A DNA stretch of 64,000 bases from Brachionus manjavacas (taxonomy: Eukaryota > Rotifera > Eurotatoria > Ploima > Brachionidae), in NCBI GenBank assembly GCA_019054805.1, contig JAHQIY010000004.1, positions 1,116,001 to 1,180,000 of the forward strand, read 5' to 3'. Shown here piece after piece: positions 23,011 through 34,200 of this stretch. Both the position numbers and the translations under genes were made by a program. The notes under the pieces are model-generated. The model ran no database searches, was not told where the DNA came from, and saw only the letters and a program-made list of their open reading frames with translations. Every line of letters begins with the position of its first letter. Positions within the stretch are counted from its first letter, which is position 1.

Positions 23011-23328
23011 TGTAAAAGTGTTCAGGCTTACTAATTTTATAATAAAACGATAAATACGTTTTAAATAAGCTTTATTTCAATATCAAATTCAAAAAACAAG
23101 TAAACGATAAAACTAAAATATATATAGTGTTAGTAGTTGGTTAGATCGAGTTATAATCTAAAACCATTAAGAATCCGAGACGCACGGGTTTAGAACCCTT
23201 GAGACACCAAATAAAATACAATAGAATTTAATATAATAGAAATTGAATTTAGTTTCTAAGAACGAGAGAAAGACAGAATTATAAACTTTGAATAACATTA
23301 TTTAGTCACATGATCTCATGCTTTTACA
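23011..23328 (-). repeat. 3' LTR of the Ty3/Gypsy element (318 bp)
   Basis: Begins TGTAAAAGTG and ends CTTTTACA. Matches the other LTR over most of its length but holds about 118 extra bases near 23123-23240, including the short hairpin GGGTTTAGAACCC. Confidence 0.85.
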
Positions 23329-23344
23329 TCCCCTCCCCCTTTAA
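23329..23344 (-). other. Polypurine tract
   Basis: On the minus strand AAAGGGGGAGGGGATG lies directly next to the 3' LTR, the expected place for the primer of plus-strand DNA synthesis. Confidence 0.8.
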
Positions 23345-23685
23345 GAAAACATTGTTACTGCTTGACCACACGATGACATTCTTAGATGTGTACTTAGGCC
23401 TTTTTGGCCTTTGAAGCTTCTGCCACAAGTACTGCACTGTCCATCAACACCTTGTTCAATTTCTTCATCTGTTGATTGTGCATTGATGTATTCTAATGTT
23501 GTCTCTTCGTCATTGACTTGCTCACTTTCGACTGCAGTGTTTTGATCTGTTCGAATCTGTTCATCATCTTTTTGGATCTGCACAACCACTGATTGATCCA
23601 GTACTTGTTCATGGTGGTTCAATCTTGTCTTATGTCTTTTAAGTCCACTAGAAGTTTCAAAAGATCGATTGAAAACAGTACACAT
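23341..23685 (-). pseudogene. C2H2 zinc-finger frame at the 3' end of the Gypsy element
   Basis: A frame downstream of integrase and ending at the polypurine tract. The second finger is complete in form (CSTCGRSFKGQKGLSTH then LRMSSC). The first reads CTVFNRSFETSSGLKRHK, with Phe where the second Cys should be. Between them is an acidic linker. It may be a C-terminal Pol extension or a separate small ORF; upstream of residue 1 the frame runs on through NEATFM without a clear start. Zinc-finger tails are not standard in Ty3/Gypsy Pol. Function unknown; perhaps nucleic-acid binding or targeting. Confidence 0.6.
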
Positions 23686-23799
23686 GAAAGTTGCTTCATT
23701 TTGGAGAGTATCAAAATTACTTACTAAATTACTACATAAAATAAAATTTAAATCAAAACATACTACTTCTTTATTTGAACTGAATGAGAACTACTTGAG

Positions 23800-26700
23800 T
23801 TAAAATGACCATTAGAATCAAAGCTTTCTTTTTGTTTTAAACTTAAGGTTTCAGAACCATTTTAGTCTCTAAGTTTAAACCTCAATAACCGATTATAGTG
23901 TACGGTTTGCATCTTTTAATCGACTAGATTCATCACACTGTAATTCAATTCACCAAGAGCTTTTACAATTTTATACGAACCAATTGCTCTTTGTTTAAAC
24001 GATTTTGATTCAACCGGTTTGTTTCTAGAATTGATTAAACCACTAAATCCCCTTCTTCGAATACTAAATTGTCTCTTACAAACTTATCATAAGACTTTTT
24101 TTGTCTGTTTCAAGCTATTTCCAGATTTTGTCGAACACATTCAATTCTTTCTATCAAATCTTTTTTTAAATGGTTTACATAATTTTCTTGTGAATCAACT
24201 TGTTGGTTAATATCTGAACTGTTTAAAATAACATCAGTAAGTAGAACAGGTGCTCTTCCAAACAACACTTTGTACGGTGAATACTTTGTTGAACTTTGTT
24301 TGCTATTATTGTATGCCGAAATGGACGCTTGTAAAATATCATCCCAATTGTTGTGTTGAGTGTTTATGTACATTGTAATTATCTGCTTTATTGTTTTAAA
24401 GAGTCTCTCAACTAAACCATTACCAGCTGGGTGATACAAAGATGAAAATGCCTTCTTAATTCCACAAAGTTTGCTCTATTGTAAAAATACGTTTGACTTA
24501 AAGTATACACCGTTATCACTAATGATAGAATAAACCATGCCAAATTTACAAACAATTTCTTCAAAAATAAACCGCGCTGTAGTATCGGCTGTAAAATTCA
24601 TAACAGCTTTAGCTATACAAAACTTTGTGAAATAACAAATCGCAATAAGAATGTAGATGTTCCCATTTATTGTTCCTGGAAATGGTCCTATAACATCGAT
24701 ACCAATCACTCTCCAAGGCTGGCTTACAACAATCGGTTTTAGTGGGGCTCTTTTTGTTATTCTTTGTCTGACAAAGAAAACAACTCTCACAATATGTTTT
24801 AACATCTTGCCTCATGTAAAACCAGAAATATCTTGGTTTAATCAAATCATGTGTCTTTTCAAAATCTCTATGTCCAGAAAGTGGGCAATCATGTAAAATT
24901 TCCAGGACTAGATTTTCAAGTTTTGAAGTTACATATGTTTTTGACCTTTCTCCATCATTATATACTACAGCATTGTTTTTAATATAAAAATTCTCTTTAT
25001 TCTTGATCATAAAGGAACAGAACTTTTCCTTTGACCAAAATTTCTTAATATTTGCTTCCGTAAACTTTCCATTTGAAACCAACTCAAAAATTTTTCCAAC
25101 TAATTCATCACATTTTTGCTCTTCAAACCAATTGACTGTTTGTTTAAACACTAAACCACATTCATTAATATCAACACTTTTACCTTCTGTTTCTGGCCAA
25201 GACAAAATATCAGCTGTTACATACTTAACACCTGGCTGATATGCAATAGTATATTCTTGGTCTTGGATTTTGTTTAAAAGTCTTCCTATTCGACCCATTG
25301 TCTCTTTTAAAGACTTCATTAAGGCCAACGGTTTGTGATCTGTGATAAAAGTCATTGGTCTACCATAAATGTATGAGAAAAATTTCTTTCTAGCAAAAAA
25401 GATTGACAGAAGTTCTCGCTCAGTTGTTGAGTTTTTTTTTTCAGCCGCTGTCAAATGTCTACTAGCAAACATAATTTGTTTGAATTTAAAATCGTTTTCT
25501 GGCTTTAATTGACCTTTTACAGCACCAATACCTATCAATGACGCATCACATTGTATACAAAATGGGAGTTTAAAATCAGCATTCGCAAGAACTGGTTCGG
25601 ACAATAACGCTTGCTGTAGCTTCTTAAACGCTTCATGTGCTTCATTGCTTTTAGCTTTTGCTTTGTATTTTTGATTTGACTGGCCTATCTTGTACAAGAT
25701 ATTTGAAATATCACTAAAACCCTTGATAAAATCTCAATAAAAATTAACCGCTCCTAGAAATCGAATCATTGACCTGGCTGATTTTGGAAATTCCAGTTCA
25801 CTAATTGCTTTGACTTTGTCCTTATCTGGGCTTATGCCTTCTTTTGAAATGTTAAAACCCAAATAATTGACTTGATCAGATGCAAACAAACGTTTGTCAG
25901 GGTTAAGCTTTAGACCCGCTCTTGAAATTCTTTCAAAAACTTCAGAAATATGTACTAAATGCTCTTCTCGAAAAGATGATTGTATCATCGAGATATACAA
26001 AGCAAAAGTTGTATGTAATGCCGTTTAAAACCATGTGCATTAATATCAGCACTTTTACCTTCTGCTTCTGGCCAAGACAAAAGATCAGCTGCTACATTCT
26101 GAAAACGATGCAGGTGCGTTTGTAAGTCCAAGTGGCATTACGACCCACTGATTTAATCGATTATTTGCTCTAAAAGCAGTCTTCTCTCTATCCTCAAGTT
26201 CTAGTTTAACTTGAAAATAACCACGTCTCATATCAACAACAGTAAATAGATTGCTCCACCTAATGCTTCCAGAGTCTGGTCGATCCTTGGTAACGGATAT
26301 GAATCTTTGTGTGTTGCATCGTTTAAACCTCGAATATCAGCATTGAACCGAAATTTTACACGTCGATTTCTTGTAGTTTGTTTGGTAATCATTCAAATTG
26401 CCTAGAATTTACGGGTTTATGATTGCCAGTGTCGATTGAATGTTCGATCAGGTGGGTGCGAACAATATCAGTATCGGTCCACTGAAATGCTGAGATCTTC
26501 GCTGCTAAAATGCTATCCAATTTCTTGGCTTGGGATTTTGTCAGTTTACCACCTTTTTTCAAATTTTTCAACCTCTTTTTCACTACTGCGTCCAATAAGT
26601 CTTTTTCTAACACTGTGCTGTTAACTTCAATTTAGTTATTTTCGTCAACTATTTCAAAGTGTTCGCTTGTATAACCAACATAATCATTAACTTTTAAATT

Positions 26701-26820
26701 TTGCACTTGAACGAAAATTACACCTTTGTCATCACTTTTACTTAAACAATGACTCCAATACACGCCATTCTCTTCAGTTTGTGGTGTAAATACAACCTCT
26801 TTTACACCACTTAGGTTCAA
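23800..26820 (-). pseudogene. Gypsy pol: reverse transcriptase, RNase H and integrase, broken
   Basis: Right to left: an N-terminal RT region (26389-26820) with stops; a heavily mutated palm (26100-26390); the catalytic box YLDD (about 25981-25995), interrupted just upstream by a foreign insert at about 26034-26098; the thumb (25734-25980). RNase H follows in the intact stretch 24609-25697: CDASLIGIGAV, FASRHLTAAEKKNSTTERE and FITDHKPLALM. The integrase has the HHCC finger (HDCPLSGHRDFEK, CESCFLC), a core with IDVIGPFPG, SDNG and LVERLFKT (Asp, Asp, Glu), and a degraded C-terminal GPY-like part (QRAIGSYKIVKALGEL, VHYNRLLRF) near 23895-24000. Frameshifts or stops lie near 24780, 24473 and 24110. 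Confidence 0.9.
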
Positions 26821-26870
26821 GTTTCTACATTTAACAATTTTTTCACTTTTCGGCTCAAGTATTTCTCGAT

Positions 26871-27333
26871 TTACAGAAACGCATGGGTAATTATTTTAAT
26901 ATTTTCCAATTCTGACCAGGAGTCAACATAATTTTCATTTGGTTCTCTATCAATCATGATCGAGTCTGATGAATTGTCAATCACCACACCATACTTTTTC
27001 AAAAAATCTTTTCCAATAATTAAGTCCTTTTCGTTTAATCCACTTGAAATAACAAAACTCTGTATATCAGACCATTTACCCATTCGGATGTTAACCGGTG
27101 CAACAACACAGTCCTCCATAGCACAACCATTTGCACCTCTAATTGTAACAGGGAATTTTTTAAACCCTCTTCTATTTGCATCACGACCAGTTGTCAAAAA
27201 CAAATTTAACTCAGTTCTTAATCTCAAACTCAATTTTTCTTTGCAAATTAACGAGTTGGTTGAACCACAGTCAAATAGTGCAACCTTTCGCTGTTTCTCA
27301 TTATCATTTTTAAATAACAGCTTGCATTTCTTT
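26871..27333 (-). pseudogene. Gypsy aspartic protease region
   Basis: Contains the active-site motif as FDCGSTNSLI (about 27250-27280; usual form D-S/T-G) and the later flap and strand pattern DLIIGKDFLKKYGVVID. The frame is shifted relative to gag at about 27330. The Asp-Cys-Gly-Ser active site is a known variant in Gypsy elements. Confidence 0.75.
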
Positions 27334-27466
27334 TTATTAACTCAATACCACAAGTAATTGTAGAAATATCCACTGCGACATTATTTGCATCGACACTATC
27401 ATCACTTGAATGACCATTAATGTCTATCTTAGGCCTCCCATTGCCTTTGCCATACCCTCGAGTTGA

Positions 27467-28219
27467 TTAACTTCCTCGTCCAAATCGTCCATTACCACTA
27501 CCATTTCCATTCTTAGCATGTGTGTTGACTGAATTTGTAAACTTATAACAGTCTACCTTACGATGACCTGGCTTCTTACAAAAATAGCAAACTCCAGTGA
27601 ACTTTCGTCCAGCATGTGTCATATCAACTTCTTCGTCGACTGGCTCAATTTTTGCTTCCACATCATCCGACTCGAATTTTAAAGCGCTTGTCAATGACCC
27701 ATCTTTAGACATTGTTTGAGCCGCTTTGACATGGGGTAGTGTCTCTGCTAGACACGTAAGCAGCTGGTCCCAAGTCTTATCTGCGTTAAATTTAATCAAA
27801 ACGCGCATATGCTCCCGTAAATGACTTGACAATTTTTTTTTCAAAAAGATTTTCTTTTGGCCAGCGTCTAGGCTTGGCACAGCTTTTTCTAGTAATCTTT
27901 GTAATGCTCTAGCAAATTCAACGACTTTTTCGTTTGTTAAGGGTGCACGATCTAAAAATTCTTGATTTAAAGCTTCGGCTGATTGTCAGCGACTACAAAT
28001 CAATTTTTGAAAAATTACATGTGTGTCATCTTTTTCTGTTGCAGTCAGCGTATCATATATGCGTTCTGCTTTACCTGTCAACAAATACGGTAATATAGAC
28101 AACTGTTTCTCTTTACTCCAAATTAACATAACAGCATTCAGAAAGAACATTTTATTGAATACTTTTGGATCCGAATTTCCATCGAATTGTCTAATATTAA
28201 TTGCCTTTAATGGATCCAT
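27467..28219 (-). pseudogene. Gypsy gag with zinc knuckle
   Basis: Starts at ATG 28219 (MDPLKAINIRQFDGNSD) and runs to a stop at 27467, with one in-frame TGA at 27986-27988. The capsid-like region is helical and hydrophilic. A single CCHC knuckle, CYFCKKPGHRKVDC (Cys-2-Cys-4-His-4-Cys), lies near the end, followed by a Gly/Asn/Arg-rich tail (NGNGSGNGRFGRG), as in RNA-packaging Gag proteins. Strand continuity apart from the single stop suggests a fairly young copy. Confidence 0.85.
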
Positions 28220-28301
28220 TGTGACGCCAAAAACTCTTATACACACTATATACTAACTATAAGCTTATCCAACCACACATTCTTAACCGCTATCACAACA
28301 A

Positions 28302-28501
28302 TGTAAAAGTGTTCTGGTTTACTAATTTTACAGTAAAACGATAAATACGTCTTTAATAAGCTTTATTTCAAAATCAAATTCAAAAAACAAGTAAACGATA
28401 AAACTTAAATTTATGTTGAATTTAGTTTCTGAGAACGAGAGAGAGACAGAATTATAAACTTTGAATAACATTATTAAGTCACATGATCTCATGCTTTTAC
28501 A
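28302..28501 (-). repeat. 5' LTR of the Ty3/Gypsy element (200 bp)
   Basis: TGTAAAAGTG to CTTTTACA. Carries AATAAGCTTTATTTCA on the plus strand (AATAAAGC on the minus strand), a possible polyadenylation signal. I could not recognise a tRNA primer-binding site in the bases just inside it. Confidence 0.85.
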
Positions 28502-28619
28502 CTATTAAATGCCTTCAAACAAAAAACAACGAAGTATCGTTTTACGCCATTGCATTTTAATAACTGTTTAACACGAGGAAACAGTGTTAGAACTATTCTA
28601 AAACGTTCGTATTATAGGT

Positions 28620-29218
28620 GTGGACAAAGAAAGTTTTACCTGTAAAAGACATTACCACATCATCGGTGCCACAAAGCTATATAAAAGAGCAGCAAGGGAT
28701 ATTTCAAAAATTACGCTAGAACAAATCGGAATCACGCACCATCTCGCTAAGCAGGCGATCAATTCGATGCATTATGGAGAAATAAAGGATCATTCTCATA
28801 TAATATTAGCCATGATTTATTCATTTAAAATTTCTTAGTGAAAATTGAAAATATCATGAATTTGGGTATTTTTGGTAAAATGATCTTATCATTTCATTAA
28901 GGTTGAAGCCGATGAGTTTGATATTTCGTATTATAAAGATGAATCCTTTCAGAATGTACTATATTGTGGCAAAATATTGTCAAAAGAAAGATTTCGAATG
29001 GGAAAAATTATAATGCAATAACTAGGCCGATAAAATGTTTGTGGAACAATGAGATCGAATGCTCGAGAAGAATCACCAAAATCAAAACTAATGATCTTTT
29101 TGAAGCTCTTGATCAAATCGACGAGAATAATTTTAGAATGAATCACACAGAGCTTTCTAAATTGGCAGAGATTGTGAAAATATTAGAACCTTTTGAATAT
29201 TACACTAATGAGATTTAG
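28620..29218 (+). pseudogene. hAT-type transposase relic
   Basis: Two frames in line: KRHYHIIGATKLYKRAARDI in the first, and in the second ITRPIKCLWNNEIECSRRIT, KTNDLFEALDQI and TELSKLAEIVKILEPFEYYT. The second follows the ZBED/hAT pattern in which a T-R-W-N-S-type segment precedes a helical domain and a 'L..iL.PF...T' motif. Divided by frameshifts, lacking the zinc-binding BED end and the C-terminal dimer domain. It could once have mobilised the 8-bp-duplication MITEs in this window (speculative). Confidence 0.5.
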
Positions 29219-29639
29219 TGGAAATAAAGATCATCATTATTTAAAAAAAATGTGATCGATTTAATTTAAATTTTAAATTCGCAATTCTATTGCATTGTTT
29301 ACTTTCAATTTTTCCAGATTTAAATTCGAAAGTTTTAAGTTTTAACTCCTATTTAGTTTTATTTCGGAATCGTATTTTTTACACTATTTTGTAAAATTTT
29401 TTTATTTTCTTTAAATTTATTTTTAATTTTATCCATTATTCGAATCTTTTTACCTTAACACAGTTAAATTAGTTTCAGCGGGATCCTCTAGCTTCTATTA
29501 AAATAGAAAGGATATGGGTCAAGCATAAAAAAAAATCAAAAAATTTTTATATATCTATAAATCTGACCTTCCACTCAAAAGTTACAGTGCTCCAAAGTCT
29601 AATATTTTTAAACTGCTGTTTTAAGTAAGACAACCTTAT
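29219..29639. other. AT-rich stretch between two transposon relics
   Basis: No frame or repeat seen. A segment near 29455-29510 (TTAAATTAGTTTCAGCGGGATCCTCT) resembles 30610-30650 at the end of the next LINE, so a LINE 3' end of the same family probably sits here. Confidence 0.4.
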
Positions 29640-30660
29640 CACATTGAATGTAATGGCTTTTTGGGAAATTTCCTAATTGGCTCAAAGATTTTCTCACAAA
29701 TAGAATTCAAAGAGCAAATGTTGGTAAATCTAGCTCAAAATGGCTTAAGGTCCTTAGTGGTGTGCTTCAAGGATCGGTTGTTGGATCGTTGCTGTTTATC
29801 ATTTTCATAAATGACATGCCGGAATCAGTACGAAATGCATGTAAACTTTTTGCTGACGACAGTAAACTTTTCTCCACAATGCGTAATTCGCTTGTCCTAA
29901 ATCTTGTTCTAGAAGATATTGACAATATAGTTAACTGGGCTGACACTTGGCATATGAAATTTTTACCAAAAAAAATGCAAAATTATGCGATTTAGTTACA
30001 AAGGCAACCCCTAAATACCTTTCACCATAAAAATAGATTCCTCACACAGTCATTTGTTAGAACAGCCGTCCGTGGAAGGAGATTTAGGTATCATGGTTAA
30101 CAGTAAGCTCAAAGGACTGAGCAGATAGACAAGGCTATCCAGACGGCCAATGAAGTCCTTGCTCAACTCAAAAATGCCTTTAAATTTTAGACAACGAATA
30201 ACTCTACAAGACCCTTCACTGCGTTTTTAAGACCGTACCTCCAATACTGTACAGCAGCTTGGAATCATTTGCAAAAGAAAAACATTAAAAGGCTGGAAAA
30301 AGTCCAACGTCGAGCTACCAAACTAGTGCCTGGTCTCAGAAATCTCAATTAACCCTCAAGATTAGAAAAAAATGGAAAAATTCTTCACGAACAGAGTAGC
30401 ATCCTTATGGAACGACTTCCCGGACACTTTCACTTCGGCAACATCAACAAATGCATTCAAAGACAAGTTTGGCAAATTCACTTCTCAGCAATTGGCGGCC
30501 AATGATACAACTATAGTCGAATAACCTATTGGTTATTCTTCTTCATCTGATCCTCATATCAGATTTTAGTCTCACTTTGATTTTATATCATTTTCGAAAC
30601 ATTTTCCCTTAACTCAGTTAAATTAGTTTCAATGAGATCCTCTGGCCTCTCTTCATATAG
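29640..30660 (+). pseudogene. CR1-like LINE, 5'-truncated copy
   Basis: Reads NRIQRANVGKSSSKW, VLSGVLQGSVVGSLLF (GVPQGS motif), FINDMPES, KLFADDSKLFSTM (catalytic Asp pair), then after frameshifts KRLEKVQRRATKLVPGLRN and FFTNRVASLWNDFP followed by NAFKDKFG. Order and motifs match the copy at 39993-41200. The 3' untranslated end runs to about 30660 and contains a block also found at 29455-29510. Confidence 0.8.
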
Positions 30661-31204
30661 ATATTTAAAAAAAAACAATTTTTAAAAAACGCAGACAATC
30701 AATAACGCCATTTTCACAATAAAACTTGTTTAGCCATAAATTTGCTATTCTAAAATTTAAAATAGATGCAGCTTAAAAATAAAAATTATATTTTAGAATT
30801 AAATTTAGTATGTGATTAGTAGTAGATTATCATGCTTAAATATATTTTAAAACAAGCTATAAACAGTGTTGTAAGACGTTCATCTTTTTCTTAATCTATT
30901 ATTTGCCAAAAATTTATTATACTGAATCAAAGCTGAAATAGGTGACTTTTTTTAGTCGTTTTACAATAATTATTGTAAAATTCATAATTCATTAATGAAA
31001 CTAAATTCTCTAAAAAAAAAAAAGATAAAATTTTTTGACATTTTTCCATCTGTAATTAGTTGGTAAAAAAGTGGTCGAGTCAGTAGTAATAATTTATTTT
31101 TGGTCTAGTCCATCTATAAATGTTTTTTTTTAATTTGTTTAATAAAACTAAGTAAAATATATTTAGTGTTCAATTTAACTAATAAAGAAAAAAGAATTAT
31201 ATAA
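30661..31204. other. AT-rich 3' flank of the DBH-like gene
   Basis: No frame or dispersed repeat recognised. Confidence 0.35.
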
Positions 31205-34200
31205 TTAAAAAATTGATTTTATCCATTCTGGGATTGATGCTAAAATCCAATTGAAAATTAAATTAAAAATCTGAAATATGCCACTTTGGCTTTCATCCGA
31301 TACTGCACACAAATCAGGCTCAATGTAAATATTTCTAGCTTTTGTCTGATTTTTGGGTCCAGTCCGTTGTTCTCCACATAAACCATTCATTCTAGTCATA
31401 TTGTAAAATTCCTCGAATGTTCTTCTAACAAAATCGTTAGTTTGAATAGTTTCAAAAGTTTGTTTAACAGCAGCATCGAATGTATCCATGCTATCGCCTA
31501 AATTAGGTACCTGGGCACTTCCACTTTGGTTCAATTTTACCAATAACGCAGCATAGTCTTCCAGATAGGGCAGACTAATACATATTTTAAAATTTGGCTT
31601 TCGTGGGTAATATGTCAGAGAATGAAAGCACATTTCCTCTCTAGTACTAGGTCCACCCTTAAAAAAATTATCTTTAAAAAACTAATCAAACAAAATAAAA
31701 TTATTAACTAACAAGAACAAATCGGTCTTTTGATACTGTTTTATAAACACATTGAGTTATGAGCTCGTCATGCTTTAAAACAAAAATTTAAAAAAAAATT
31801 TAAACTATTAACTAATTTGAAAGAAAAATTTACTTCAGTAATGTTAACAAAAGGATTAAGAGTGTAAGATGTTTGATAATTAAAGTCATAATTTCTGTTA
31901 AAGAAAAGATAACCAATATCATTTCCTTTTCGAATTATTTTGGTCCATACTTCAACACCAACTAAGTGAGTATGAGGAATAGCTGACACAATAGTAATAT
32001 TTTCTTCATTTAACTTTAATTTTGATTTTTTAAATTAAAAATAATCAAAAAAAATTTATTAATTTTTTTAATAAAAATGTTGTTACATCTTTGATGCAAT
32101 CATTAAAGCAATATGTTTTAATGGGGAAACGATCAATGCCAGGTGGTATGGCAATCGACAACGCACTTGAGTCAGTACCAAGAGTGTAAATTCCTAACTC
32201 TTTAGGTCGCAAGTTTTTGGTCATGTAATATCTCCAAGTGATTGATTCTATGTAGCCTAGGATCAATTGTGGATTATCGTAGTGAATTTCGAAGATATAA
32301 TACAAATAGTCTGTATCACCACCAATTGGATAACTTAGATTGAAAATTAGCAGATATTTTATTTATTTAAGAAAAGGTTAAAAAATTTAGTACCCCATGT
32401 CTCTAGGGTAAATATCTATATTATTTCCTCCATAGGCCCATGCAAATGCTATAGATTGACAATTTTGCATTTTATTCTCATCTTTATAGCAGTATCCAGG
32501 CTCAAAACCTTTGCTAATGTTAAAGTCTTGTTTACACTCATAAATCAAGGTATGATGTATTCGTTCAAAATTCATTTTGGGTAAAATCAACTCCCACTTA
32601 ATAAAAATTTATGATAACAAATCAAGTAACTGCAACTTATTGAGTAAAGAGCCAAGTAATAGTTTAATTATTACAAAATATAAACTCGCTTTAAATTCAG
32701 AGAATTTTGGTATAAATGCAAGCTGAATGAATTAGATTCTTTACTAATTAATATTTTTTAATAATATACGAAGTATATATCCTTAACAAAATTGCTAATT
32801 TATGGCTACTACAGTGAAGAATGCATCAATTTGGCAAATCTTTTCATAAGATTCGTTTTGAATTGAAGCAGAGTGGGAGCTTATATAAAAATTAAAAAAG
32901 AAAAACTCCTTTTAACGAATTTAATAGTTATTGAATTTTTCTCAAAAACTGAGGAAACCGTGATGAGATTTTTTCAACGTAAAGTTTTTGAATCTTATTA
33001 ACAAGTAAGAAATCCTCTTCTTACTGTGGAAAATCGGCAATAAAAATACAAATATAGAATATAATCTAATAATCTATCATCACTAAATGATTTTTAGTGA
33101 TGAGTCCAATTTTGAGGTTTTTAATAGTTAAACAAGAGTTATATTTAAAAGGTTTAAACATGAGAAATATCACCTTAAGTTTTGTAAACAAAGGTAACAA
33201 AAAGGAGAAGAATCAGTAGAAATTTGCGAACGATTGTTTTGATGAGTGTAGAGATTCTACCATGGTTCTCCAGATCACCGGATCGCAATCCAATATAATA
33301 TTTATGGTCATTCATGGATGCAAAATTGGTCAGCAGCACTACTTGAACATTTAAAAGAAGATCTTCACAAAGATTGTGAGACTATTTTTCTTAAATAGTC
33401 TAACAATTTTTTACTAAATTTTATGTAAAAGACAACAAATTTTCGTCAAAAAATGTTAAATTCTTTCAAAACAAAACAAGATGGAAATTTATTGGAAAAA
33501 AAGATTGACCTAAAGAAGTTAAAAACCATTTGAATGAAACACCATTTTATAGCAAAATTTGTAATTGAAAACAAAGGAAAATTTTTAGCAGCTAATGTAT
33601 GATTTATGAACCATTTTTTGTAAAAATTTTCAAATTTTTAATAAAATCTTGCGAATAAATATTTTTTTTTGTCAAACCCATATTTTCTGAATGTTACAAA
33701 AACTTTAAATACTCTGAGAGCGTTTTTTTTAATTTTAAATTTCAAGTCGAAATTCTGATCGGATAACTTTTTGCTTATCTAAATTTTGTTTATTTTGGTA
33801 CCATGAACGAACGATTCTCTAATAGGGTCTAGAGGTCAAATATAAAAGACAAAGTGATCCAACCCTCAAAAACTTCTGAACCAAATGAGATTTTTATCTC
33901 AAAAGTTAGTCATCTTTGAATTTTGGATGCTGAATTCTAATTTTTTTGATAAGACTAACCGTTCTAGAAATGCATTTTGGATACGTATAGGCAAGAGTAT
34001 GACAGATATCGGTCTTTAATTTTTTTCCTTTTTTTGGGGGAATTTTCATGCTAAAAAACGTAGAGAAGTTAATTCTCCGAAATTATCTTATTTACATACC
34101 GTGAACATTTATGAAGCATTCGCCTTTACTTTTTCTTAATAATTCAAAATCATGATAAAGAAACGCAAATTTACTACAATTTAAAAAAATATTTCTTTAG

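Larger units (their letters stand above)
23011..28501 (-). mobile_element. Ty3/Gypsy LTR retrotransposon, degraded
   Basis: About 5.5 kb, transcribed right to left. Two LTRs (TGTAAAAG...CTTTTACA) bracket gag, protease, reverse transcriptase, RNase H and integrase in the Ty3/Gypsy order, plus a small C2H2 zinc-finger frame before the polypurine tract. Several stops, frameshifts and one foreign insertion break the coding regions, so it cannot be autonomous. Flanking bases are CTAC and CTAT, at best a 3-of-4 target duplication. Such elements copy through RNA in virus-like particles; no envelope-like frame is present. Confidence 0.9.

Noticed and set aside
23160..23210. tRNA-like B-box (GGGTTTAGAACCC) in the 3' LTR
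   Set aside because: No A-box, anticodon arm or acceptor stem can be folded around it; it is better read as a small hairpin in the LTR.
28220..28246. Longer gag start at 28246
   Set aside because: That codon is GTG; the first ATG in frame is at 28219 and gives a normal Gag beginning.
28260..28302. tRNA primer-binding site next to the 5' LTR
   Set aside because: The bases inside the LTR do not match a tRNA 3' end that I can name, so no site was called.
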